The notes: generated by a model from the sequence alone, not told the origin. Positions 1 through 8,349 are shown, numbered from the stretch's first letter. The stretch: 64,000 nucleotides of DNA from Lachnospiraceae bacterium NSJ-143 (GCA_022867625.1 JALIFM010000005.1:1-64000), one strand, 5' to 3'. Program-made: numbers and translations.

Positions 1-100
<100 letters not shown>

Positions 101-164
101 TGGAGTACTTGGTTTTGGATATGTTATTCTTTTTTAAGTGTTCACAGGAGTGATAAATATTTAT

Positions 165-246
165 GGATGGGTTCCCGAGTGGCCAAAGGGGTCGGACTGT
201 AAATCCGCTGTCTCAGACTTCGAAGGTTCGAATCCTTCCCCATCCA
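165..246 (+). tRNA. tRNA-Tyr (anticodon GTA), copy 1
   Basis: The 82-nt sequence folds as a class II tRNA. The acceptor strands GGATGGG and CCCATCC pair, the discriminator is A246, the anticodon GTA is at 199-201, there is a long variable arm, and the T-loop is GGTTCGAATCC. No CCA is encoded. It lies about 65 nt after the 16S end and is identical to the copy at 1981-2062. Confidence 0.96.
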
Positions 247-250
247 CTTT

Positions 251-280
251 AACCGGTTGTATTTGCAGCCGGTTTTTTTG
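251..280 (+). terminator. Rho-independent terminator after tRNA-Tyr copy 1
   Basis: A 9-bp stem (AACCGGTTG with CAGCCGGTT, one G-T pair) is followed by a run of seven T. It ends the 16S/tRNA-Tyr transcript, which supports there being no 23S downstream in this unit. Confidence 0.85.
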
Positions 281-348
281 TGTTCAAAACCAAAACTGAA
301 GTTTTGATATTTATTTAAACATTAAAAGATTATAAATAAAATAAGCTC

Positions 349-377
349 TTGAAATAAAACTGTAGTAATGTTATAAT
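349..377 (+). promoter_or_regulatory. SigA-type promoter
   Basis: TTGAAA (349-354) and TATAAT (372-377) are 17 bp apart, and a TG one base before the -10 makes it an extended -10. It is about 50 bp upstream of the gene at 429. Confidence 0.65.
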
Positions 378-428
378 TAAGCAAAGAAAATTCATGGCTT
401 TATTGGAATTATGGAGAGGGGGATAATT

Positions 429-836
429 ATGGTTTTTTTTAATATGTCCGAGCCTGATTTGACGCCGGAAGGGTTTGCAGAATTGTATGAGTTAATGTGT
501 ACGGGTCTGCCGGACAGGGAATTCAGGGCCGATGAGATTCAGGCTTACCTGAGCGATAAGTATAATTTCTCCAGTGGAAAAGTTACAGGCATTATCAAGC
601 GAGCTAAGGATAAGAAAATGATTGTGCAGAAAAGGCGTGGGGTTTATTCACTTAACAATGATAAAAATGGTTTAAACAGGAACACCGGAATAGTTGAAAG
701 CATAAATGACGAGCTTGAGAAGGCACTTAAAAACATTGAGCTTACAGTTGCCAAGTCGCTTGAAGATATAACTGATGACGACTTTGTAAAAATACGGAAT
801 AAAATAAAGCAGATAAAAAGTATTATAGATGAATAG
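429..836 (+). CDS. Hypothetical protein with a winged-helix-like N-terminal half
   Basis: No named family was recognised. The product is 135 residues and probably cytoplasmic, with no signal peptide or membrane segment. Residues about 20-65 read like a small helix-turn-helix or winged-helix domain: acidic helices, then a basic stretch (KRAKDKKMIVQKRRG) before a short beta segment. The C-terminal half is charged and probably helical. The start at 429 is preferred over an in-frame ATG at 411 because the purine-rich site GGAGAGGGGGA lies 413-423, inside the longer frame. It is transcribed from the promoter at 349 and precedes a membrane protein gene. A DNA-binding role is inference only. Confidence 0.7.
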   Translation: MVFFNMSEPDLTPEGFAELYELMCTGLPDREFRADEIQAYLSDKYNFSSGKVTGIIKRAKDKKMIVQKRRGVYSLNNDKNGLNRNTGIVESINDELEKALKNIELTVAKSLEDITDDDFVKIRNKIKQIKSIIDE

Positions 837-890
837 TCGGCAATTATTATAATGGTATGATATAATTTCATGCCGGACAGGGGGACGCAA

Positions 891-1382
891 ATGTTGGAAT
901 TTGCTTTGGAAAATTCTTTATACTGTCTCAGGATTTCTTCTGACAATATGTATATGCTTATTGGGGCGTCAATCAGCGGTATAGCGCTGATGATTTTTGG
1001 TGTTCTTGCAAAACATGTTATAGCGTATAAGAGAATAAGATTTGAGATAATACAGGATTTAAACTTTACATCCGAGTGCTACAGCAACCCTATTGATATA
1101 GAAAAATGCGGCGGAAAGCTTCCGGAAAGCTATACAAAGGCTCAGGAATTTCTAAAGCAGGACGCTTCCAAGCTTGCGGCATTTGCCGATACTGTGCCGA
1201 AAGCAGGCATAAGGAGAATAGGTGTGCCAAATCCGGTAAAGCTAAGAGAAACTGCCGAAGAGCTTATGAAACTTTCTGATTCACTGACTGTAGAAAGCGG
1301 CGAAAAAGAAACGGCAGAACCAGTGCGCGAGCTTAACTCAATTAGAGTCAGGGGAATACGCAAAAATTTAGGTGTAAAGTAA
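891..1382 (+). CDS. Hypothetical single-pass membrane protein
   Basis: The product is 163 residues and not assigned to a family. One hydrophobic segment at about residues 22-42 (ISGIALMIFGVLAKHVIAY) follows a short N-terminus; the rest is charged, helical and probably soluble. The start at 891 is chosen because AGGGGGAC lies just upstream; an in-frame ATG at 870 would place that site inside the gene. It lies 54 nt after the previous gene and ends 18 nt before a terminator, so the two may be cotranscribed. Two TATAAT-like hexamers at 848 and 861 could give it its own promoter, but no good -35 is visible. Confidence 0.65.
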   Translation: MLEFALENSLYCLRISSDNMYMLIGASISGIALMIFGVLAKHVIAYKRIRFEIIQDLNFTSECYSNPIDIEKCGGKLPESYTKAQEFLKQDASKLAAFADTVPKAGIRRIGVPNPVKLRETAEELMKLSDSLTVESGEKETAEPVRELNSIRVRGIRKNLGVK

Positions 1383-1400
1383 ATCAAGCAGGTGATTTTC

Positions 1401-1433
1401 AAGTGAGCCTGTATTTGACCAGCTCACTTTTTT
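1401..1433 (+). terminator. Rho-independent terminator
   Basis: The stem AAGTGAGC / GCTCACTT (1401-1408 with 1422-1429) is followed by a T run. It ends the two-gene unit upstream. The remaining AT-rich sequence to 1619 shows no gene or clear structure. Confidence 0.8.
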
Positions 1434-1619
1434 AGATTTCTATTTAAGGGCTTTTCATAAAATGAATGTTGCAATAAGAATGAAAACCAACAGAAGCGCA
1501 GTTTTGTAAGTATATTCTTTATAGATTAGTTGTCATTGAAAATGCAGTTTACAGAAGTTGAATGTAACGCGCAGGAGATTTACTACTCATAGATTTTCTG
1601 CGTTATGAAGAATTTAATG

Positions 1620-1648
1620 TTGACAACATTTATTCTTTTTGCTATTAT
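1620..1648 (+). promoter_or_regulatory. Promoter of the tRNA-Leu-Phe-Gly cluster
   Basis: A consensus TTGACA (1620-1625) lies 17 bp from TATTAT (1643-1648), about 38 bp before the first mature tRNA. The stretch 1383-1619 between the last protein gene and this promoter holds only the terminator. Confidence 0.75.
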
Positions 1649-1685
1649 AATTAAGCAGTCACAAAATAAGACTGCAATGTGCTGC

Positions 1686-1769
1686 GCCCGAGTGGCGGAA
1701 CTGGCAGACGCACAGGACTTAAAATCCTGCGGGGTAACACTCGTACCGGTTCGATTCCGGTCTCGGGCA
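1686..1769 (+). tRNA. tRNA-Leu (anticodon TAA)
   Basis: An 84-nt class II tRNA. The acceptor GCCCGAG pairs with CTCGGGC, the discriminator is A1769, the anticodon TAA is at 1720-1722, there is a long variable arm, and the T-arm is CCGGTTCGATTCCGG. It is first of three closely spaced tRNAs. Confidence 0.96.
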
Positions 1770-1786
1770 CATTCCATAATTTATAT

Positions 1787-1859
<73 letters not shown>

Positions 1860-1872
1860 TATTTTAAACCAT

Positions 1873-1944
1873 GCGCGAATGGCTCAGTGGTAGAGCATCG
1901 CCTTGCCAAGGCGAGGGCCGCGAGTTCGAATCTCGTTTCGCGCT
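1873..1944 (+). tRNA. tRNA-Gly (anticodon GCC)
   Basis: A 72-nt tRNA. The acceptor GCGCGAA pairs with TTCGCGC, the discriminator is T1944 as usual for bacterial tRNA-Gly, and the anticodon GCC is at 1905-1907. Confidence 0.96.
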
Positions 1945-1946
1945 TT

Positions 1947-1977
1947 GCCTCTGTTTGGATACAGAGGCTTTATTTTT
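1947..1977 (+). terminator. Terminator between tRNA-Gly and the second tRNA-Tyr
   Basis: A perfect 8-bp stem (GCCTCTGT / ACAGAGGC) with a 6-nt loop is followed by TTTATTTTT. It ends only 3 nt before tRNA-Tyr copy 2, which is then left without an obvious promoter. Confidence 0.8.
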
Positions 1978-1980
1978 CGA

Positions 1981-2062
1981 GGATGGGTTCCCGAGTGGCC
2001 AAAGGGGTCGGACTGTAAATCCGCTGTCTCAGACTTCGAAGGTTCGAATCCTTCCCCATCCA
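1981..2062 (+). tRNA. tRNA-Tyr (anticodon GTA), copy 2
   Basis: All 82 nt are identical to 165-246, with GTA at 2015-2017. Flanking sequence differs from copy 1 on both sides. It sits directly behind a terminator. Confidence 0.96.
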
Positions 2063-2068
2063 TTATAA

Positions 2069-2102
2069 AAGAGGAGTGAATAATTTCATTCCTCTTTTTT
2101 GT
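2069..2102 (+). terminator. Terminator after tRNA-Tyr copy 2
   Basis: A 12-bp stem (AAGAGGAGTGAA / TTCATTCCTCTT, one G-T pair) with a 4-nt loop is followed by a T run. Confidence 0.85.
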
Positions 2103-2153
2103 TATATAAAAACAGCGTTAATTTTTTCTTCATAAATTTTTGGCAGAATAATT

Positions 2154-2184
2154 AAACCTTTTCGGGTGAAAATCTGCTCTTATA
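2154..2184 (+). promoter_or_regulatory. Candidate ECF-type autoregulated promoter
   Basis: AAACCTTTTC (2154-2163) resembles the AAC-containing -35 of ECF sigma promoters, and TGCTCTTATAT about 12 nt later could serve as the -10. It lies 30-60 nt upstream of an ECF sigma gene, and such genes commonly autoregulate. The -10 is not a clear match, so this is inference. Confidence 0.35.
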
Positions 2185-2212
2185 TACAGACGCGTCGGAA
2201 AGGAGCAGATAA

Positions 2213-2764
2213 ATGACTGATGATGAACTTGTAAATATGTTTATAAACGGAAATAAAAGCGCATTTAACGAGCTCTATGAAAAATATATAAATCAGGCTG
2301 TGCGCACAGCCTTTCTGATAACAAAGGACAGGGCACTGAGTGACGATGTGGCGCAGGAAACCTTTGTAAAATGTTATCTGGGACTGAAGAAACTTAAGGA
2401 CCCGAAGCTTTTCCGTTCATGGTTTTTCAAAATTCTTGTTAGAACCGCATGGGAGCTTGGCAAAAAGAAGGCAAATGATGTGCCTATAGAGGAAATATTC
2501 GATAAGGCTGAGGCAGCATTTGAGAAAGACGAGGAAACATCCGATTTCAGACTGCTTTATGAGGCTGTAAATTCGCTCAGTAAAAAGCAGAGAACAGCTG
2601 TTGTACTGTTTTACTTTAATGATATGCCTGTAAATGAAATTTCCAAAATAACGGGTTGCCTTACATCAACTGTAAAATCCCAACTTTTTCTGGCAAGAAA
2701 GCGTATGAGAAAGTACATTGAAAATGCTGAAAGGAAAGGCGGGCTGATTGCTAATGAAGCGTGA
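2213..2764 (+). CDS. RNA polymerase sigma factor, ECF (SigW/RpoE-like) family
   Basis: A 183-residue ECF sigma factor that should direct RNA polymerase to a stress or envelope regulon. Sigma-70 region 2 covers about residues 10-80, including DDVAQETFVKCY and the RSWFFKILVRTAW segment. Region 4 covers about 115-170, with the helix-turn-helix VNEISKITGCLTSTVKSQL. The length is normal for the family. A site (GGAAAGGAG) precedes the ATG. The stop overlaps the next gene, an anti-sigma-like membrane protein, giving the usual sigma/anti-sigma pair. The inducing signal cannot be told from sequence. Confidence 0.92.
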   Translation: MTDDELVNMFINGNKSAFNELYEKYINQAVRTAFLITKDRALSDDVAQETFVKCYLGLKKLKDPKLFRSWFFKILVRTAWELGKKKANDVPIEEIFDKAEAAFEKDEETSDFRLLYEAVNSLSKKQRTAVVLFYFNDMPVNEISKITGCLTSTVKSQLFLARKRMRKYIENAERKGGLIANEA

Positions 2765-3506
2765 AGATTTGGACTTGAAACTTAAAGAAGCGTTGAACAC
2801 TGCGGCGGAAAATATTGTGCCGCCTGAGGATATGTTTGACAGAATAGAAAAAAGAATAGAGTCGTGTGAATATAAGGAGGAAAAAAATATGAAAATGAAT
2901 TTTAAATTTAAAGTTGCTGTTGTTGCTGCCGCTATATGCGCGTTTTCTGTTACCGGGTTTGCCCTTGGCAGGATAAATTCGTGGACATCACACTCATCAA
3001 ATGAGGAAATACCTTATGAGCAGCTTGTGGATATGGAAAAAGAATCCGGTATCAATATCAAGAGTGTTGAAAAATTCAGCAATGGCTTTGAGTTTGTTTC
3101 TGCCGGAACCGGTGAGACACAGGCAGCCGATGCAGACGGCAATACTGTAGGCAAGAGCAATCAAATCAGCGTTTCATACAGAGACAAGGAAGGAAAGGCT
3201 GTTGTGCTCAGCGCAAGGAATATTATAAACGGCGAGGATTTGAGCTCGGTAGACAAGTATGATTTCCATAAAATGGTAACGTTCCCTGGTGACAAAGAAG
3301 AAGAAACGGACAAAAATGAGATAGCTGAATACGAGGCTAAGGGTTACTGGGTAAGCTACGGCTCAGTTGACGAGAAGGTTGAAAGCGCATTTGAGAGCCT
3401 TTGCTGGACAGATGGTAATATTATTTATAACCTTGGCGGAATTGACACTGAAATAGGCGAGGACGGAATGAAAGCCATGAAAAACGAAATAATGAAAGCG
3501 GAATAA
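2754..3506 (+). CDS. Anti-sigma-factor-like membrane protein (DUF4367-like C-terminus)
   Basis: A 250-residue protein likely to hold the ECF sigma inactive at the membrane. The N-terminal 45 residues are charged and cytoplasmic; one membrane segment lies at about 52-70 (FKVAVVAAAICAFSVTGFALG); the remainder is extracytoplasmic and resembles DUF4367-type anti-sigma ends. The ATG at 2754 overlaps the sigma stop; a TTG at 2748 is also in frame. Oddly, a strong internal site (AAGGAGG, 2875-2880 region) precedes an in-frame ATG at 2889, which would yield a form starting with a signal-peptide-like sequence and lacking the sigma-binding part. The pairing with the sigma gene is seen; the function is inferred. 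Confidence 0.8.
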   Translation: MKREDLDLKLKEALNTAAENIVPPEDMFDRIEKRIESCEYKEEKNMKMNFKFKVAVVAAAICAFSVTGFALGRINSWTSHSSNEEIPYEQLVDMEKESGINIKSVEKFSNGFEFVSAGTGETQAADADGNTVGKSNQISVSYRDKEGKAVVLSARNIINGEDLSSVDKYDFHKMVTFPGDKEEETDKNEIAEYEAKGYWVSYGSVDEKVESAFESLCWTDGNIIYNLGGIDTEIGEDGMKAMKNEIMKAE

Positions 3507-3530
3507 ATAACTGCAAAAAGCATAATATTA

Positions 3531-3558
3531 AAAAGGCGGCTTATAACCGCCTTTTTTA
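3531..3558 (+). terminator. Terminator of the sigma/anti-sigma operon
   Basis: The stem AAAAGGCGG / CCGCCTTTT is followed by more T. Confidence 0.85.
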
Positions 3559-3650
3559 TTTTTTATTATCAGCCTGGCTGTAAGACAAACAAAGACTTAA
3601 AATTTGCTTAAAATAGCATTGGATTTATGCTATTGGATTTAATTATGTGC

Positions 3651-3839
3651 TATAATGACAAAAATAAATAATAGAACAGGAAACCTTATAGCTTACAGCC
3701 TTTGGTGTTTTTTCGGATTTGCCGCAAGCGAGGCGGAACAGATAAAAACATATAAAATTAAGGCATTTTTCTTCAGGTTTCCATTATTCAGTTTTATAGC
3801 TTAGGTTTTGCATTATTTTATAGAAAAGAGTGGGCTTAA
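3651..3839 (+). promoter_or_regulatory. Promoter -10 and structured leader before the metallophosphoesterase gene
   Basis: TATAAT at 3651-3656 has no good -35. The following ~180 nt contains an 8-bp long-range pair (3679-3686 with 3775-3782), a CCGC/GCGG hairpin near 3722-3736, and a 10-bp direct repeat (3686-3695 and 3794-3803). No known riboswitch class was recognised. This fills the 330-nt gap after the sigma operon together with the terminator. Confidence 0.4.
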
Positions 3840-4661
3840 TTGATTAACAGGAATATTATTAAAAGCGCTTTGTTTGCTGTAGCTGTGTATCTTTTTGTTC
3901 TGTTTGAGAATAAAGGGCTTATGGTATCTGAGTATGAGATAAAGTCGGACAAGATTAGTGACAGATACGACGGGCTGAATATAGTGCAGATATCCGACCT
4001 GCAAAACTGTGAGTTTGGTCATAAAAACAAATATCTGCTCAGAAAGATTAAAAAGCTTTCCCCTGATGCGGCAGTTATTACTGGCGATATTATAGACTGC
4101 CACAAAACAGATGTATACTCTGCTCTTGATTTTGTAAAACAGCTCAGGCGCATATGTCCGGTTTACTATGTATGCGGAAATCACGAGGGGGTGCTTGGAA
4201 ATTATGAAAGGCTCTGCGGTGATTTGACGGAAAACGGTGCCGTGGTATTGAATAACGAGAGTGTTTATTTGAATAATGACAGTAAAATAAGGATTACAGG
4301 GCTGAAGGACCCGTATTTTGGAGAGTCGGATAATTTTGGAGAATTTCTGAGCGAAAGAATAAATGAGGACAAAGACGTCTTTAATATAGTGCTTAGCCAC
4401 CGACCGGAACTGTTTGAAGCGTATGTTGAGTCTGGGTGTGATTTGGTTTTTGCAGGCCACGCGCACGGCGGGCAGATAAGGCTGCCATTTACAGGCGGGC
4501 TGTTTTCGCCCAACCAGGGGATTTTTCCGAAATATACCAGCGGCGTCCACTCAAAAGACGGCACTGAAATGGTTGTAAGCAGAGGCCTTGGAAACAGCGT
4601 TTTCCCGCTCAGGGTTTTTAACAGACCTGAGATTGTATCTGTAATACTCAAAAAAAGATGA
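3840..4661 (+). CDS. Membrane-anchored metallophosphoesterase (YkuE/YaeI-like)
   Basis: A 273-residue calcineurin-like phosphoesterase, probably acting on a phosphate ester at the outer face of the membrane. An N-terminal hydrophobic segment (about residues 6-22) anchors it. Catalytic motifs follow in order: ISDLQN (about 50-55), GDIID (about 85), GNHE (about 113), SHRPEL, and GHAHGGQ near 205. The first motif has Gln where the family normally has the His of D-x-H, so one metal ligand may be altered. The TTG start keeps the anchor; the next ATG at about 3921 would remove it. DUF503 follows 10 nt later, so the two are likely cotranscribed. The physiological substrate is unknown. Confidence 0.85.
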   Translation: MINRNIIKSALFAVAVYLFVLFENKGLMVSEYEIKSDKISDRYDGLNIVQISDLQNCEFGHKNKYLLRKIKKLSPDAAVITGDIIDCHKTDVYSALDFVKQLRRICPVYYVCGNHEGVLGNYERLCGDLTENGAVVLNNESVYLNNDSKIRITGLKDPYFGESDNFGEFLSERINEDKDVFNIVLSHRPELFEAYVESGCDLVFAGHAHGGQIRLPFTGGLFSPNQGIFPKYTSGVHSKDGTEMVVSRGLGNSVFPLRVFNRPEIVSVILKKR

Positions 4662-4671
4662 GGGTGTTTTT

Positions 4672-4953
4672 ATGATAATTGGTACCTGTATTGTATATCT
4701 TGAGGCCCCATGGGTGGAGTCGCTCAAGGAAAAAAGAATGGTTGTAAAAAGCATAATCGACAAATCAAAGCATAAGTTCAATATCTCAATAGCCGAGGTT
4801 GAAAACCAGGATATGCACAAGTCCATAGCCGTAGGCTTTGCTTGTGTTACAAATGAGGTAAGTCACGCCAACTCCATTATTGATAATGTAATTAATTTTA
4901 TCGGAAAAAACACCGATGCAGACATACTTGATACAGTGATTGAAATATTGTAA
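4672..4953 (+). CDS. DUF503 family protein (YlxP-like)
   Basis: A 93-residue protein of the DUF503/YlxP family. The N-terminal pattern IGTCIVYLEAPWVESLKEKR and the following KSIIDKSKHKFNISIAEVE are typical of the family, and the length is normal. In bacilli ylxP lies in the nusA-infB-rbfA operon, so a link to ribosome assembly is often suggested; here it instead follows the metallophosphoesterase, so context adds nothing. No catalytic residues are known. Confidence 0.88.
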   Translation: MIIGTCIVYLEAPWVESLKEKRMVVKSIIDKSKHKFNISIAEVENQDMHKSIAVGFACVTNEVSHANSIIDNVINFIGKNTDADILDTVIEIL

Positions 4954-4968
4954 TGTTGTGATTTTTTT

Positions 4969-4998
4969 CTGGATTTTATATACTTAATATGTTATAAT
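4969..4998 (+). promoter_or_regulatory. Extended -10 promoter of tig
   Basis: TGTTATAAT (TATAAT at 4993-4998) with a weak -35, CTGGAT (4969-4974), 18 bp upstream. The transcript would carry a leader of about 110 nt before tig. Confidence 0.55.
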
Positions 4999-5019
4999 GC
5001 AATTTAGCTATGCAGTCAT

Positions 5020-5083
5020 ATAACCGCAATTTGTGGATATTTCAATTGAGACGGTCATATTTTTCGGTGAGAACGGCGGTTAT
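5020..5083 (+). promoter_or_regulatory. Long-range stem in the tig leader
   Basis: ATAACCGC (5020-5027) pairs perfectly with GCGGTTAT (5076-5083), enclosing 48 nt, 14 nt upstream of the tig ribosome site. No CIRCE (HrcA) element is visible. Confidence 0.4.
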
Positions 5084-5114
5084 TTAATGATATCACTAAG
5101 GAGGATTTTGAGAA

Positions 5115-6422
5115 ATGAACGCAAAGTTGGTCAGCAAAGAAGGAAACATAGTAAAATTCACTTTTGAGGTTGGTCCTGAAAAGCTTGAGGAAGGCATGGT
5201 TTACGCTTATAACAAAAATAAAAACAAGCTCTCTCTCCCTGGATTCAGAAAGGGCAAAGCGCCAAGAAAGCTTATAGAGGCTGAGTATGGCCCTGAGGTT
5301 TTTTATGATGACGCCGTAAATTTTGTGCTTAATACAGAATACGAGGTGGCTGTTAAGGAATTGGAGCTTGATGTTGTTTCAAGGCCTGACATTGACGCAC
5401 CGGTTATTGATAAAAAAGAGGGAATTAAATTTGAGGTTGAGGTCACTGTAAAGCCAGAGGTTAAGCTTGGGCAGTACAAGGGTGTTGAGATAGAAAAGGT
5501 TGAAACAGCCATTCCTGAGGACGGCGTAGAAAACGAGCTTAAGAGGGTGCAGGAGCAGAACTCAAGGCTTATAGCTGTTGAGGACAGGGCCGCTCAGATG
5601 GGCGATATTGTAAATATCAGCTTTGACGGAAAGGTTGACGGAGTGGCATTTGAGGGAGGACAGAGCGACAGCTATGACCTTACTCTTGGTTCACATTCGT
5701 TTATTGATACATTTGAGGACCAGATTGCCGGCCACAGCATAGGGGATACATTTGATGTTAATGTTACATTCCCTGAAAAATATCAGGCTGAGGACCTTGC
5801 AGGAAAGGCCGCGGTGTTTACTGTTGAGCTTAAGGGCATTAATGTTAAGGAGCTTCCTGAAATTAACGATGAGTTTGCACAGGATGTATCAGAGTTTGAA
5901 ACCCTTGATGAATATAAAGCAAGCATTGAGGGTAAACTTAAAGAGACTGCCGAAGCTAACGCAAAGCAGATTAAAAGCGACAGGGTTATCGACAAGGTAA
6001 TTGAAAATACTGAAATGGATATCCCTGAGGTAATGTACGAGAACAAAATCGACCAGATGATTAACGATTTCAAGAACAATATAGCTTCACAGGGACTTTC
6101 AATTGATGTTTACTGCCAGTACCTTGGCACTACTGTGGAGGGTCTCAGAAGCTCATTCCGCGAGTCAGCTGAAAAGAGCGTAAAGGCAAGACTTGTGCTT
6201 GAGGCTGTTGCTGCGGCTGAGAATATTGACGCTACGGAAGAAGAAATCGATGAGCAGATTGAAAAAATCGCATCCTCATACGGCATTGAAAAAGAAAAAG
6301 CACTTGAGATATTCAAGGAGGATGACAGAAGAAATGTGAAGGGCGACCTTCTTGTACAGAAAGCGGCTAAGGTATTGGAGGACTCATCAGTTGAGGTTCA
6401 GGCCGATAAAAAAGAGGCTTAA
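5115..6422 (+). CDS. tig: Trigger factor (ribosome-associated chaperone and peptidyl-prolyl isomerase)
   Basis: A 435-residue trigger factor that binds nascent chains at the ribosome exit and can isomerise prolines. The N-terminal ribosome-docking signature GFRKGKAPRK is at about residues 43-52, the FKBP-type domain spans about 155-240 (GDIVNISFDGKVDG onward), and the rest is the helical chaperone body. The length is normal. The ribosome site AAGGAGG precedes the ATG. It leads the block with clpP and clpX, an order conserved across Firmicutes and fitting a shared role in protein folding and turnover. Confidence 0.97.
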   Translation: MNAKLVSKEGNIVKFTFEVGPEKLEEGMVYAYNKNKNKLSLPGFRKGKAPRKLIEAEYGPEVFYDDAVNFVLNTEYEVAVKELELDVVSRPDIDAPVIDKKEGIKFEVEVTVKPEVKLGQYKGVEIEKVETAIPEDGVENELKRVQEQNSRLIAVEDRAAQMGDIVNISFDGKVDGVAFEGGQSDSYDLTLGSHSFIDTFEDQIAGHSIGDTFDVNVTFPEKYQAEDLAGKAAVFTVELKGINVKELPEINDEFAQDVSEFETLDEYKASIEGKLKETAEANAKQIKSDRVIDKVIENTEMDIPEVMYENKIDQMINDFKNNIASQGLSIDVYCQYLGTTVEGLRSSFRESAEKSVKARLVLEAVAAAENIDATEEEIDEQIEKIASSYGIEKEKALEIFKEDDRRNVKGDLLVQKAAKVLEDSSVEVQADKKEA

Positions 6423-6467
6423 TTGACTGATAATTGATGTCCTCACAGATTAGGAGGAATTAAAATT

Positions 6468-7052
6468 ATGAGCCTTGTACCATATGTTATTGAACAGAGC
6501 AGCAGGGGAGAGCGGTCTTATGACATTTTCTCAAGACTGCTTAAAGACAGGATTATATTCTTGGGTGAGGAAGTAAACGACACTACGGCAAGCCTTGTTG
6601 TGGCACAGCTTCTATTCCTTGCGGCTGAAGACCCTGATAAGGACATTAATTTATACATAAATAGCCCGGGAGGCTCCGTTACAGCGGGTCTGGCTATTTA
6701 TGACACAATGCAGTATATAAAACCTGATGTGTCAACAATCTGCATAGGAATGGCAGCAAGCATGGGCGCATTCCTGCTTTCGGGAGGTACAAAAGGCAAG
6801 AGGTACGCTCTGCCAAACTCCGAAATTATGATTCATCAGCCTTCCGGCGGAGCCAGAGGACAGGCTACAGAAATAAGGATTGTAGCTGAAAATATACTTA
6901 AGACACGCAAAAGACTCAACGAGATTCTTGCCGCTAACACCGGAAGAAGCTATGAGGAGATAGAAAGAGATACAGAGCGGGATAATTTTATGTCCGCGCC
7001 TGAAGCTAAGGAATACGGCCTGATTGATGCTGTAATCACTAAGCCGGTTTAA
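6468..7052 (+). CDS. clpP: ATP-dependent Clp protease proteolytic subunit
   Basis: A 194-residue serine peptidase forming the double-heptamer barrel that degrades proteins fed by Clp ATPases. The catalytic triad is visible as Ser98 (in GMAASMG), His123 (in MIHQP) and Asp172 (in ERDTERDNF). The [14 protein letters not shown] segment lies at 66-79. The length matches the family. It lies 45 nt after tig and 13 nt before clpX, with its own good ribosome site, so ClpXP is produced together. Confidence 0.98.
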   Translation: MSLVPYVIEQSSRGERSYDIFSRLLKDRIIFLGEEVNDTTASLVVAQLLFLAAEDPDKDINLYINSPGGSVTAGLAIYDTMQYIKPDVSTICIGMAASMGAFLLSGGTKGKRYALPNSEIMIHQPSGGARGQATEIRIVAENILKTRKRLNEILAANTGRSYEEIERDTERDNFMSAPEAKEYGLIDAVITKPV

Positions 7053-7065
7053 GGAGAGGAATTAT

Positions 7066-8349
7066 ATGGCATCAAAAACAGATGAGAAAAGACAGCTTAA
7101 ATGCTCATTCTGCGGCAAGCCGCAGGACCAGGTTAAAAAGCTTATAGCGGGGCCGGATGTATATATCTGCGACGAATGCGTTGCTCTCTGTGCCGATATA
7201 GTTGACGAGGATATTGATAATTCTCCTCTTATAGGCAACGGTTCACTGCCTAAGCCTAAGGAAATAAAAAAGATTCTTGACGATTATGTTATAGGCCAGG
7301 ACGATGCTAAAAAGGTGCTTTCGGTAGCCGTATACAACCACTACAAAAGAGTGCTGGAAAGGCGCAAAAAAGATGATGTTGAGTTGCAGAAAAGCAATAT
7401 ACTGATTCTTGGGCCTACAGGTGTTGGAAAAACACTTCTTGCGCAGACACTTGCAAGGCTGCTCAATGTTCCTTTTGCCATAGCTGACGCCACAACGCTT
7501 ACAGAAGCGGGATATGTAGGCGAGGATGTTGAGAATATACTCCTAAAGCTTATACAGGCTGCTGACTATGACATAGAACGTGCTGAAAAAGGCATAATTT
7601 ATATTGATGAGATAGATAAAATCACCAAAAAGAGCGAGAACCTTTCTATTACAAGAGATGTAAGCGGTGAGGGAGTACAGCAGGCGCTTTTGAAAATTCT
7701 TGAGGGAACGCTTGCCTCAGTTCCTCCTCAGGGCGGAAGAAAACATCCTCATCAGGAGCTTATACAGATAGACACCACAAATATACTCTTTATCTGCGGA
7801 GGCGCCTTTGGCGGGCTTGATAAAATAATCGAGAACCGTTTGGGCGGAAAAACCATAGGTTTTGGCGCTGAGGTAAAGAGCAAGAAGGATACGTCTCCTG
7901 ACGAGCTTTTAAAGAGCGTTCAGCCTCAGGACCTTATAAAATATGGCCTTATAGCGGAATTTGTAGGAAGACTTCCGGTTGTGGTATCGCTTGAGAACCT
8001 TTCTCAGGGCGACCTTGTAAAGATTTTGAAGGAGCCTAAAAACGCTATAACAAAACAGTTTGAATATCTGTTTGAGCTTGACAATGTACAGCTTGAGTTC
8101 CAGGAAGGAGCACTTGAAGAAATAGCTAATCTGGCTATAGAAAGAGGCACCGGCGCAAGAGGGATAAGAGCCATTGTGGAGGGCTTTATAAACAAGATTA
8201 TGTATGATGTGCCAAGCGACCCTAATGTGGAAAAGGTGATTATAACTCCTGAATGCGTACAGGGTACAGCAGACGCGCAGTTTGTGCTTAAAGACAACCG
8301 AATACCTCTTAAAAAGGAAAAGGACGATAAAAGCAGCAAAATATCATAA
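7066..8349 (+). CDS. clpX: ATP-dependent Clp protease ATP-binding subunit ClpX
   Basis: A 427-residue AAA+ unfoldase that delivers substrates to ClpP. An N-terminal zinc-binding domain uses Cys13, Cys16, Cys35 and Cys38. Walker A GPTGVGKT is at 116-123, the pore loop GYVG at 149-152, and Walker [10 protein letters not shown] at 177-185. The ClpP-docking loop IGFGAEV follows near 263. The small C-terminal AAA subdomain contains [10 protein letters not shown]. Length and order are typical. It is followed by a terminator, so tig-clpP-clpX forms one unit. Confidence 0.98.
   Translation: MASKTDEKRQLKCSFCGKPQDQVKKLIAGPDVYICDECVALCADIVDEDIDNSPLIGNGSLPKPKEIKKILDDYVIGQDDAKKVLSVAVYNHYKRVLERRKKDDVELQKSNILILGPTGVGKTLLAQTLARLLNVPFAIADATTLTEAGYVGEDVENILLKLIQAADYDIERAEKGIIYIDEIDKITKKSENLSITRDVSGEGVQQALLKILEGTLASVPPQGGRKHPHQELIQIDTTNILFICGGAFGGLDKIIENRLGGKTIGFGAEVKSKKDTSPDELLKSVQPQDLIKYGLIAEFVGRLPVVVSLENLSQGDLVKILKEPKNAITKQFEYLFELDNVQLEFQEGALEEIANLAIERGTGARGIRAIVEGFINKIMYDVPSDPNVEKVIITPECVQGTADAQFVLKDNRIPLKKEKDDKSSKIS

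Noticed and set aside
3813-4550. A 245-codon minus-strand open frame
   Set aside because: It is antisense to the metallophosphoesterase, whose motifs are clear.
4954-5114. CIRCE or CtsR operator upstream of tig
   Set aside because: Neither the TTAGCACTC inverted repeat nor a CtsR direct repeat is present.
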